From Bog-159 sp049511415 (lineage in GTDB: Bacteria > Acidobacteriota > Terriglobia > Bryobacterales > Bryobacteraceae), in the NCBI GenBank assembly GCA_049511415.1, contig JBEKYC010000007.1:1-64000 (forward strand): a DNA stretch of 64,000 nt, given 5' to 3'. Positions 8,624 through 15,496 of this stretch are shown here, piece after piece (the stretch's first letter is position 1; every line of letters begins with the position of its first letter). The position numbers and the translations under genes were made by a program. The notes beneath the pieces are model-generated. The model did no database searches and was not told where the DNA came from. It was given only the letters and a program-made list of their open reading frames with translations.

Positions 8624-10594
8624 CTGAATTCTTCTCACAAGCTGCACTTGCTGACGAGCTGCCAGCACGCCGACAAGCTGCTGGGAGAAATTGAATCCAT
8701 TCTGGTGGCGTCGGCGTCCAAGTCGCCGTTCCCAAAGTTCAAGCCGGACATTTCACCATCGCAGGCCAAGGTGGTCCAGGACTACATCGCCCGCATCCGC
8801 GCGCAGATGATTCGGGTGCTGGCGAGCCAGGGGATCGCGCCGCCGGAGCCGCCCTTCGGCTCGCTTCACTCCATTCGCGTGACGCTGGGATTTGCGGGCA
8901 TCGCCTTCGACGAGTGCCGTCCAGAGAAGCTGCGCGGCTATGGAGAGGTCCCGGAGGCGGCGGCGCCGGAACTGAACGGCTTGGCCGGCGAGATGAATGG
9001 CCTGATCGGGCGGTTGGATGGATACCTGGCACAGGGTCTCGGCCAGGATCTGGAAGCCCGTTTGGAGAGATTGCAGCGCGAGGGCAGCGATGTCGGACTG
9101 GTGCGGAGACTAGAGCGAATCGTCAATGCGCACGGCTTGGTCGAATTCCGCCCGGCTCTCGCCAACATCATCGATCGGTTGGAGTCCACCAGTTTTGAAA
9201 TCGCGTTTTTCGGAAGAGTGAGTTCGGGCAAGTCGTCCTTGCTGAATCGCATCGTGCAGAGGGACGTGCTGCCGGTCGGCGTCACACCCGTGACGGCGGT
9301 GCCCACGCGCATCGTGTATGGGCCTGAGGAACGCGCCATAGTTTGGATTGCCGGCCAGACTCCCGAGAACCTGACCGTCGATCGGCTGGCGGAATTCGCC
9401 ACCGAGCAGCATAATCCCGCGAACAGGAAGCACGTCACGAGGATTGTCGTGGAACTCCCGTCGCCGCGGCTGCAGGACGGCGTGGTCTATGTGGACACGC
9501 CGGGATTGGGATCTCTGGCGGCCGCCGGCGCGGCCGAAACCCTGGCCTACCTGCCGCGCTGCGATCTTGGCGTGGTCCTGATCGATGCGGAATCGACGCT
9601 GGCCGCCGATGATCTGGGCACCATTCGGACGCTCCACCAGGCGGCCATCCCTGCGATAGTGCTGGTGAGCAAGTCGGACTTGCTGGCGGCGGACGATTGC
9701 GTCCGCGTGCGAGAGTATGTCGCGAGCCACATCGCTTCCGAACTGGGCCTTGACCTGCCGATTCATTTGGTGAGCGCCAAGCTGGCACATGCGGCGCTGC
9801 TGGAGAGTTGGTTTGCACACCAGATCCTGCCTCTTTACGCACGGCACGTGGAGTTGTCGCGGGCGTCGGTCAGCCGCAAGATCGGGGCGTTGCGAGCCGC
9901 TGTCGAGGCGGTGTTGCAGGCGAAGCTGCGGCGGCCGGAGGGTGGGAACGGGTCCGGCGATGCCGAATGGCGGGCGCTCGAAACGGATCTGCGGACGGCC
10001 GCGGGACGTTTCGCCGAGGTTCGCACCGAGGGCCTTCGCATCACCGATGGGATCCGGCAACGCGGCGGCGACGCCCTGCATAGTGCGGCTGCCGCGGTGC
10101 TGTATCCCGCAAGCAAGAATGGCGCTGTAGCCGCGGCGCTTGAGCGATTCGCCGCCGGGCATGCGGGGCCGTTGGCCGCTATGCTCAACGACCTGGCGCT
10201 TGCCTGTACGAGCGTGCTGGGGCGCTCCGCCGCGGCGTTGGCATTGGGAGGCGTTCCGGACGCCAACGAGTTCAGCGGTTTTGCGAAAGAGATGCCGCGG
10301 CTGGACATTGGCCCGCTCGACGCGGAAATCCGCGCGGGGCGCTGGGCTTCCGCACGCCGCATGAAAAGGAAGCTCGAATCTCAAGTTGGCACGCAGGTGA
10401 CGGCGGCTTTTTCGAGCTACGGCAGGCAACTCGAGTCGTGGTTTCTGCGGGCTTTGAACGGCATGCAGGCGCGCTTCGATTCTTACGCCGACGGTTATCG
10501 CGCGCAACTGGGGCGTCTCGCCGGCCAGCCGCGGCCGGCTCCGGAAGAGGCAGCGGCGATCCGGCGCGACTTGAAGGAAATCGGCTCTTGTTGA
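8624..10594 (+). CDS. Dynamin-like GTPase
   Basis: About 656 residues. After a helical N-terminal ~185 residues comes a GTPase domain: P-loop 'GRVSSGKSSLLN' near residue 196, switch threonines in 'VTPVTAVPTRI', G3 'VYVDTPGLGS' near 290, and G4 'LVSKSDLL' (SKxD instead of NKxD) near 348. The remaining ~270 residues are helical and Ala/Arg-rich, as in the stalk of bacterial dynamin-like proteins. Such GTPases remodel or protect membranes. I chose CTG 8624 from the ribosome-binding site; TTG 8648 is the alternative. The stop overlaps the start of the next gene, so the pair is probably translated together. A membrane-inserting paddle is not obvious. Confidence 0.8.
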   Translation: MNSSHKLHLLTSCQHADKLLGEIESILVASASKSPFPKFKPDISPSQAKVVQDYIARIRAQMIRVLASQGIAPPEPPFGSLHSIRVTLGFAGIAFDECRPEKLRGYGEVPEAAAPELNGLAGEMNGLIGRLDGYLAQGLGQDLEARLERLQREGSDVGLVRRLERIVNAHGLVEFRPALANIIDRLESTSFEIAFFGRVSSGKSSLLNRIVQRDVLPVGVTPVTAVPTRIVYGPEERAIVWIAGQTPENLTVDRLAEFATEQHNPANRKHVTRIVVELPSPRLQDGVVYVDTPGLGSLAAAGAAETLAYLPRCDLGVVLIDAESTLAADDLGTIRTLHQAAIPAIVLVSKSDLLAADDCVRVREYVASHIASELGLDLPIHLVSAKLAHAALLESWFAHQILPLYARHVELSRASVSRKIGALRAAVEAVLQAKLRRPEGGNGSGDAEWRALETDLRTAAGRFAEVRTEGLRITDGIRQRGGDALHSAAAAVLYPASKNGAVAAALERFAAGHAGPLAAMLNDLALACTSVLGRSAAALALGGVPDANEFSGFAKEMPRLDIGPLDAEIRAGRWASARRMKRKLESQVGTQVTAAFSSYGRQLESWFLRALNGMQARFDSYADGYRAQLGRLAGQPRPAPEEAAAIRRDLKEIGSC

Positions 10595-11444
10595 CGCAGG
10601 CAAACATCGACTCGCTGCGCTACATCATCGCTTACGAGCTCGATTCGCGCAATGAAGTGCCCGCCGATTTTGGCCCGCGCGACGGGTTGCCTGAGTTTGC
10701 AGCGGGCCTGTTTCTGCCGCGCGCGGAACCCGATTGGTTCGGCCGCTCGGCGTATCCGCCGCGGGTGCTGGCGCTGGTTTCAGGTGGCCTGGCAATCGTC
10801 TCGCATCCGGCGGCCAAGGATGCCGGCCAGACCCTGGCTTTTGAGAGCATTTGCTTCGTGGAGTCCGGCAGCATGCTGCTGCATGGATGGCTGCGCTTCG
10901 TGGGCGCCGGCTTCGATCGCACGCTTTTCTACAACAGGCGCAGCGCGGTTGCGGTGGATGCTTTTTTGCGCCGCCTCCGTTCCGCGCTCCTGGGAGATTT
11001 CTATCCCGCCGAACCGAGTGTTGCCCTGGGAGATGCCCTGGACTTGAAATTCCGCCATGCGGTTGCGCATGAGGTGGATAGTGGCGAGCCAATTTGCGCC
11101 AGTCTCTTTCGAGCGGCTGTGCAGGTGGCCAGCCGGCCATTGGGTTTCAAGCGAATTAGAACCGTGCCGGCCGACCTGATTGCGTTAACCAACCGGCAAA
11201 TGCTCTGGATCACCGATCGCAGTCGTTGGGGATACGCGCGATACGGCTCCATTGCGCGCTACGCGCCGCTTTCCAGGATTGCAGGGTTGGCCCGCGCGGA
11301 AAACGGCGAGGGCACATCGCGGTCGCCTTCCATACGCAAGAAATCCGGTGGCGCATTCCGCTAAGCCCGCGGCATTGGCACGATGCGGACACTTTCATCG
11401 CGCAAATGCCGTCAGGAGATCGATCCGCAAGGGCGCGAACTTGA
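10588..11444 (+). CDS. Partner of the dynamin-like GTPase with two PH-like segments (frameshifted)
   Basis: The gene starts at TTG 10588 (GAAGGAA 8 nt upstream) or TTG 10591 and overlaps the GTPase stop. As written the frame ends at 11364 with a low-complexity tail. A one-base shift near 11309-11313 (GGG, probably GGGG) instead continues as 'GHIAVAFHTQEIRWRIPL' to TGA 11442-11444, which looks like real protein. The corrected ~285-residue product has two similar strand-rich blocks that each end in a helix (roughly residues 55-135 and 190-275), the layout of bacterial PH-like domains. There is no signal peptide. A membrane or protein adaptor for the GTPase is my inference. Its 3' end overlaps the convergent ATPase gene by 50 nt. 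Confidence 0.6.
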
Positions 11445-12044
11445 TCTGGCAGCCACTGCGGTACCGAGGTTGGCTGGCCAGGCGGCACATGCCGAGAATC
11501 TGTCCGGGATTGCCGCGCGCGGCCTCCAGCACCTTTGGCCGGAAGCCGGCCACGTCGAACGCATCCCCGCCGAATGCGTGGCACGCCTGCTCGAAAAGCC
11601 GCAGAGAATCCTGGCGTGTCAGCGGCTTCAGCGCCAGTTCTTCCCGTGGGTCCCAGAGCAGCCGGCGCAGGTAGCCGATCTGGGCCCGGGATCGCGTGGT
11701 GGCGATCAGGCAGGTATCGGGGACGTAATACAATTCCTGCAAGAACCGGTACATGCGCGGCTCCACGCGGCCCACGTCCTCCAGAACCACTGGACGGCCA
11801 TCCGCGCGTAGGGCATTCAGCACCAGCGGCTTCAAGTGCATGGTGGTCCCGGGCGCCGGACAGCCGAGCGATTTCGCCAGCTTCACCAGCAGATCGTGCA
11901 GCGTGGCCGGCGCCACGATCTCGACAAAGGGCTGCCCGCTGGCGGCGAGGGATTCCCGCAGGACCCTGGTTTTGCCAATGCCGGCGGGGCCGGTGATCAG
12001 CCGCGATTGGCGCGCGCCCGGCCCACCAGTGGAATCTCAGACAC
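11395..12044 (-). CDS. Small AAA-type ATPase (one frameshift near its 5' end)
   Basis: About 215 residues once one base is restored. GTG 12044 overlaps the stop of the DUF190 gene and reads 'MSEIPLVGRARA'. A missing base in the GC run at 12009-12017 then reaches 'QSRLITGPAGIGKTRVL', a Walker A motif (11968-11991). Downstream are 'RPVVLEDVGR' (Walker B-like), 'TCLIATTRS' (sensor 1-like) and a helical lid. The compact form recalls TniB/Orc-type ATPases. As written the only intact frame lacks a normal start before the P-loop; an internal GTG at 11916 would lose it. It is the last gene of the antiporter-DUF190 operon. Its role is unknown; regulation or assembly of the antiporter is possible. Confidence 0.6.
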
Positions 12045-12387
12045 TCGGGTCCTCGCGCGCGGGTGTTTTCTGTACGCGAATCATCTGCACCGCGGATGTG
12101 GCCATCAAGCCCGTGTCCATCAACTCGGCCACCGCGGGAATCAGCCGCCGGATGTTCTCCGCGGTATCCACGATGGTGATCACGACCGGGCGATCGCTAT
12201 GGACCAGGTGGCCGCGATGCATCTCGGCGGTCTCGCCGTAGCCCTCCACGCCGCGGAAGACCGTAGCGCCGGCGATCTTCGATTCGCGGCACTTGGCGAC
12301 GATGGCTTCGTACAACGGTTTGCCTTGATACCGGTCGGATTCGGAGATGTGTATGCGCAGGATTTCAGCGTTGGGGGCTGGTTGCAT
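12037..12387 (-). CDS. DUF190 (PII-like fold) protein
   Basis: A 116-residue protein with one DUF190 domain: 'LRIHISESDRYQGKPLYEAI', 'GATVFRGVEGYG', 'VITIVDTAENIRRLIPAVAE' and 'GLMATSAVQMIRV'. DUF190 proteins adopt a GlnB-like ferredoxin fold and are often encoded next to ion channels or exporters such as CrcB. Their ligand is not settled. I chose ATG 12387 ('MQPAPNAEILRIHI'), which overlaps the end of the tandem DUF190 gene by 23 nt. The stop TGA at 12037-12039 lies inside the start of the ATPase gene. Its place behind an antiporter suggests a sensory or regulatory subunit. Confidence 0.85.
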   Translation of the reverse strand: MQPAPNAEILRIHISESDRYQGKPLYEAIVAKCRESKIAGATVFRGVEGYGETAEMHRGHLVHSDRPVVITIVDTAENIRRLIPAVAELMDTGLMATSAVQMIRVQKTPAREDPSV

Positions 12388-13099
12388 GGGATGCCTCGGC
12401 TTCCGGCTGGCTATGCACCAGCCGCACAATATCGGCGTCGGAGATCACGATGAGGCCATCTTCCAACATGCCTTCGATAGCCGCTGCGGCTGCCGCGATC
12501 TTCTCGGCGGTGTCGATCACCGACACCATGATCGGCATATCGCGGGACGTGTGGAAGAAGCTCTGTTTGTGTTGATGCCCCTTGGCGCCGTATCCCAAAA
12601 TGCCGCGATAGACCGTGGCGCCGGCGATATCCATCATGCGTAGCTTCTTCACGATGGCATCATACAGGGAATCCTCGTGCCAGCGGTCGGCCTCTCCGAT
12701 GAACACCCGCAATAGCTTGGCTGGGCCGTCGTGGCGCTGATGTGGAAGCCGGGGTTCGGGCCGGGGTGCCTTGCGCACATGCTTGACGACGGTGGTGTCC
12801 TGCACTTCGATCAGCCCGTCGGAAACCATTTCGTAGAGCGTGGGAAGAACTTCGTCCACCTTTTCCGGCGTTTCCACGAATTCGATGCGGATGGGCAAAT
12901 GCTGTGCCAGGACTTCGATCTGAGGCGTGTGCAGCATATGGTGCGAGCCGAATCCTGAAAACGCGCGCGTGGCCGTCGCGCCGCAGACGCCCTTGTGCAT
13001 CAAGAACGTCATGATGGAATCGTGCAGCGCCGTGAGGTGATGCTGCGTGTCCTCATTCAGGAAGATAGTGACCTTTTTCGCGGGACCTTTTGTCAACAT
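12365..13099 (-). CDS. Tandem DUF190 protein (two PII-like domains)
   Basis: A 244-residue protein with two DUF190 domains, roughly residues 8-110 ('VTIFLNEDTQHHLTALHDSI', 'GATATRAFSGFG') and 127-232 ('LRVFIGEADRWHEDSLYDAI', 'GATVYRGILGYG'), joined by a Pro/Arg-rich linker. Family members usually have a single domain of ~100 residues, so this is an internal duplication. The second domain is closer to the separate DUF190 protein downstream than the first is. The ATG is preceded by AAGGAGA and lies 12 nt after the antiporter stop. A trimeric GlnB-like assembly that senses a small molecule for the antiporter is plausible but unproven. Confidence 0.85.
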   Translation of the reverse strand: MLTKGPAKKVTIFLNEDTQHHLTALHDSIMTFLMHKGVCGATATRAFSGFGSHHMLHTPQIEVLAQHLPIRIEFVETPEKVDEVLPTLYEMVSDGLIEVQDTTVVKHVRKAPRPEPRLPHQRHDGPAKLLRVFIGEADRWHEDSLYDAIVKKLRMMDIAGATVYRGILGYGAKGHQHKQSFFHTSRDMPIMVSVIDTAEKIAAAAAAIEGMLEDGLIVISDADIVRLVHSQPEAEASHATSPQR

Positions 13100-13111
13100 G
13101 GCGGTCTCCTT

Positions 13112-14320
13112 CTATGATTCCAGATCTCCTACCGGCTCGCCATACGCCGATTCCTTCAATTCACGCTCCTTCTCCTGCAGCAGATGCCGGGGCATGAAGC
13201 GCGCGTTGGCTATGGCGGTGGGGATTACCGCGCTGCCGATCACCGTCGCCACCAGGTAGGAATACTGCGCCTGGGTGATGATGCCGTGATTCAGCCCGAA
13301 AAGTGCCGAAATGGTTCCAAAGGTAAGGCCGGTCGACATCATTAAGGTGTAATAGATCCCCTCGTGGCCGGTGTATCCGAAAGCGCGGACGGTGGGCAAC
13401 AGGCCGGCCATTTTCGCCAGCATCTTGGCGAAGAACAGCACCACAAAAGCGACCGGGGCGGCAATCAGGACCGGCACCGATACGAAACTGCCGGCGCGGA
13501 TGAAGTAGAACGGCGTCAGCAGACCGAAGGTTAGCGTGCGCAGCCTGCGAATCAGGAAGTGATCTTTGCCCACGGTTCCGGCCAGGACCATGCCGATGAT
13601 GTAGGCAGGCAAGACCGCCTCGCTGCCCGACCAGACCGCGATGCCGCCCAGTCCGAACAGCAGGAAGAGCAGGTATTTGGTCTCCAATTCGGAAACACGT
13701 CCCCCGTATCGTTCGAAGAACCACCGCGTGACAAACGGCAGGATCAGAAACGAAACCAGGCTGACGCCGATAAACACCAGGGTCTTGAAGGTGAACGGGG
13801 AGAAGATCAATCCCAGCGCCAGAACGGTCCCCAGATCGTTGACGAAACAGGCGGCTAGTATGGCCTTGCCGTAGATCGTCTGATTGAAGCCGAGTTCCAG
13901 CATCACCGCGTAAACGACGGCCACGGATGTGGTCGAGAGCGCTACCCCGGCTAGCCAACTCGGCCGCCAGGCCCACGCCAACAGGTAGTGGGCCGCCATG
14001 GCTGCGCCCAGGAAAGGGCCGAAGAAGCCCACCAGACCGACCGCCAGGGACTCTTTCCATTTGGCGCGGAAGACGGCCGGGTCGAGCTCGGCGCCCGCGA
14101 GAAACGTGAGTACGATGGCCCCGGTGCCGGCGAGGAAGGTAATCCAGGGGGCCTTTGCGCCCAGAGCCTGGCTGCCTGCTAAAGCGCCGATGGCGAGTTG
14201 CGCAACCGTGCCTACCACGATCTCGGACAATGCGGTGGAGATCTTCAGCCAGTTCGCGATGAGAACCGCGATCAGCGCCAGCAGAAGCCAAAGTGCCGCG
14301 ACGAACCACACTTGATCCAT
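13112..14320 (-). CDS. Cation:proton antiporter, CPA2 (KefB/NapA-like) family
   Basis: A 402-residue protein with about 12 membrane helices. It shows the CPA2 signatures: 'ALSEIVVGTVAQLAIG', 'TFLAGAELDPAVFRAKW', the unwound-helix region 'LSTTSVAVVYAVMLELG' and the ion-binding motif 'ACFVNDLGTVLALGLI', which has N-D where electrogenic members have D-D. That points to an electroneutral exchanger of K+ or Na+ for H+, though the ion cannot be read from sequence. There is no RCK/TrkA domain at the C-terminus, so nucleotide control could be supplied by the DUF190 proteins that follow. GAGGAG lies 8 nt before the ATG. It is the first gene of its operon. Confidence 0.88.
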   Translation of the reverse strand: MDQVWFVAALWLLLALIAVLIANWLKISTALSEIVVGTVAQLAIGALAGSQALGAKAPWITFLAGTGAIVLTFLAGAELDPAVFRAKWKESLAVGLVGFFGPFLGAAMAAHYLLAWAWRPSWLAGVALSTTSVAVVYAVMLELGFNQTIYGKAILAACFVNDLGTVLALGLIFSPFTFKTLVFIGVSLVSFLILPFVTRWFFERYGGRVSELETKYLLFLLFGLGGIAVWSGSEAVLPAYIIGMVLAGTVGKDHFLIRRLRTLTFGLLTPFYFIRAGSFVSVPVLIAAPVAFVVLFFAKMLAKMAGLLPTVRAFGYTGHEGIYYTLMMSTGLTFGTISALFGLNHGIITQAQYSYLVATVIGSAVIPTAIANARFMPRHLLQEKERELKESAYGEPVGDLES

Positions 14321-14468
14321 GTGAGGATCTCCTCATTAAATTGTGCTGTGGTCTCGTGCGAGGGCGGGAACCAAAACTCCCACAGCGCGAACCACTGTAG
14401 GAGTCATTGGCCGTTCGGAACGGCGTTTAAGCGAACTCCACCGCTAAGACTCAGGGTACAACAATTCT

Positions 14469-14576
14469 TATCCGTGTTGATCTGTGTTCATCTGTGGCCA
14501 ATTATCGGCTTTTGATCTTGGCACTGCGCAGGAGAAAGCATATTTGGCCACAGATGAACACAGATCAACACGGATA
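14469..14576. repeat. Long inverted repeat, two 33-bp arms
   Basis: The arms at 14469-14501 and 14544-14576 are perfect reverse complements over 33 nt, separated by a 42-nt loop. Each arm contains related short units ('GTGTTGATCTGTG', 'TTCATCTGTGGCC'). It fills the 264-nt gap between the antiporter start and the ArsR stop. It has no run of T and is too long for an ordinary terminator. From memory, related GATCTGTGTTCATCTGTGG-type sequences recur between genes in several soil and freshwater phyla, but I cannot verify that here. Confidence 0.9.
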
Positions 14577-14584
14577 GGACCAAG

Positions 14585-14935
14585 TTATCTATTCTCGACA
14601 AATTCGCGCAGGCGGCCGAGCGCCTCGTCCCATTGCCGGGAGATCTGGTCGAGGTAGTGGCGCGCTTCGGCCAGACGGCGCTGCTCCAGGCGCCAAACGC
14701 TCTCGCGCCCTTGCCGTGCGCTATGCACCAGGCCAGCGTCTTCCATTACGCGTAGGTGCTTGGTGATGGCCTGACGCGTGAGCTTGGAACCGGCGGTGAG
14801 GCTGGTGATGGATCTGGGGCCGCCATCGACGAGTCGCATGGCGAGTTGCAAACGCGTCTCGTCGCCGAGCGCCGCGAAGAGCGCGGCCGATCCCTTCAGT
14901 TCCGCCCTGGATTTCGAGCTAAGGCGCACCGGCAA
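14585..14935 (-). CDS. ArsR-family transcriptional regulator
   Basis: A 116-residue winged-helix protein: 'ALFAALGDETRLQLAMRLVD', recognition helix 'LTRQAITKHLRVMEDAGLV', wing 'HSARQGRESVWRLEQRRL' and a C-terminal helix. It has no Cys pair of the metal-sensing ArsR type. It matches the subgroup found beside SRPBCC/AHSA1 proteins, which usually represses its own operon. The start overlaps the end of the SRPBCC gene by 17 nt, so the two are co-expressed. Palindromes upstream of the SRPBCC gene are its likely operators. Confidence 0.88.
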   Translation of the reverse strand: MPVRLSSKSRAELKGSAALFAALGDETRLQLAMRLVDGGPRSITSLTAGSKLTRQAITKHLRVMEDAGLVHSARQGRESVWRLEQRRLAEARHYLDQISRQWDEALGRLREFVENR

Positions 14936-15407
14936 CGTACCTCTCGATCATGGTTACCATGATGGCCCAACCCTGGTCGTTGGACGCGAGCGCCTTGGCC
15001 CGGCGGTCCAGTGGGATCTGGTCGAAGCCGGATTCGGTGACGGTCAGCAGAATGCCGTCAGCGACTTCCTCCAGCGTGAACGCAATCAGCGTGGTTGGCT
15101 CCGCAGAGTAATCGACGCCGGGCTCGACCGCGTGGGGATGCCACCGGAACGAAAAGCGGCGCTCGGGTTCCACGTCTTCAATGGTGATCTCGAATGCCGT
15201 GCCGGCGTGTTGTTTTTGCGCCTCGGCGACCCCGGCGTCGACCGTGGTGCCCACGATAACGCCATGCAGGCGGGCGCCGGGCGCGAATGGACCATCGAAC
15301 TGCATGCCAAACCAGGCACAGAATTCCGCGGAGTCGGCCAGCGCGCGCCAGACCCGCGCACGCGGGGCGTGCAGCACGATCTGCTTCTCGATGCGGTCGG
15401 TATTCAT
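14919..15407 (-). CDS. SRPBCC/AHSA1-family protein
   Basis: A 162-residue START-like protein: 'IEKQIVLHAPRARVWRALAD', 'FCAWFGMQFDGPFAPGARL', 'PERRFSFRWHPHAVEPG', 'LIAFTLEEVADGILLTVTES' and a C-terminal helix 'GWAIMVTMIERYVAG'. This is the Aha1-C/SRPBCC hydrophobic-cavity fold; the ligand is unknown. I chose ATG 15407 because GGAGG precedes it and family similarity starts there. Here the SRPBCC gene comes first and ArsR second. A perfect palindrome overlaps the ribosome-binding site. Confidence 0.87.
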   Translation of the reverse strand: MNTDRIEKQIVLHAPRARVWRALADSAEFCAWFGMQFDGPFAPGARLHGVIVGTTVDAGVAEAQKQHAGTAFEITIEDVEPERRFSFRWHPHAVEPGVDYSAEPTTLIAFTLEEVADGILLTVTESGFDQIPLDRRAKALASNDQGWAIMVTMIERYVAGAP

Positions 15408-15424
15408 GCAACCTCCAGGTTGCA
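15407..15424. promoter_or_regulatory. Palindrome over the SRPBCC ribosome-binding site, likely ArsR operator
   Basis: TGCAACCTCCAGGTTGCA has perfect 8-bp arms around a 2-bp centre. It contains the ribosome-binding site and touches the start codon of the SRPBCC-ArsR operon. A bound dimer here would block expression. Confidence 0.5.
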
Positions 15425-15448
15425 GGTTAACAGGTCCCCGCGTGAAAT

Positions 15449-15464
15449 GCAACCGGATAGTTGC
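15449..15464. promoter_or_regulatory. Second GCAAC...GTTGC palindrome, possible ArsR operator
   Basis: GCAAC-N6-GTTGC shares its half-site with the palindrome at 15407-15424. It lies 25 nt further upstream, between the divergent SRPBCC and phosphodiesterase genes. Confidence 0.4.
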
Positions 15465-15485
15465 GGAATGCGCGGGGCCGCGGGT

Positions 15486-15491
15486 TATAAT
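15486..15491 (+). promoter_or_regulatory. Candidate -10 box for the phosphodiesterase cluster
   Basis: A consensus TATAAT lies 5 nt before TTG 15497, and no Shine-Dalgarno is present. A TTGCGG at 15461-15466 could be a poorly spaced -35 (19 nt) and overlaps the GTTGC palindrome. Confidence 0.4.
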
Positions 15492-15496
15492 CGGCC

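Noticed and set aside
9110..10603. 497-residue minus-strand frame opposite the GTPase
   Set aside because: High GC leaves stop codons rare. The product is Arg/Gln/His-rich without domains, while the plus strand has clear GTPase motifs.
14469..14576. Possible CRISPR repeat pair
   Set aside because: Only two copies exist and they are inverted. There are no spacers or cas genes.
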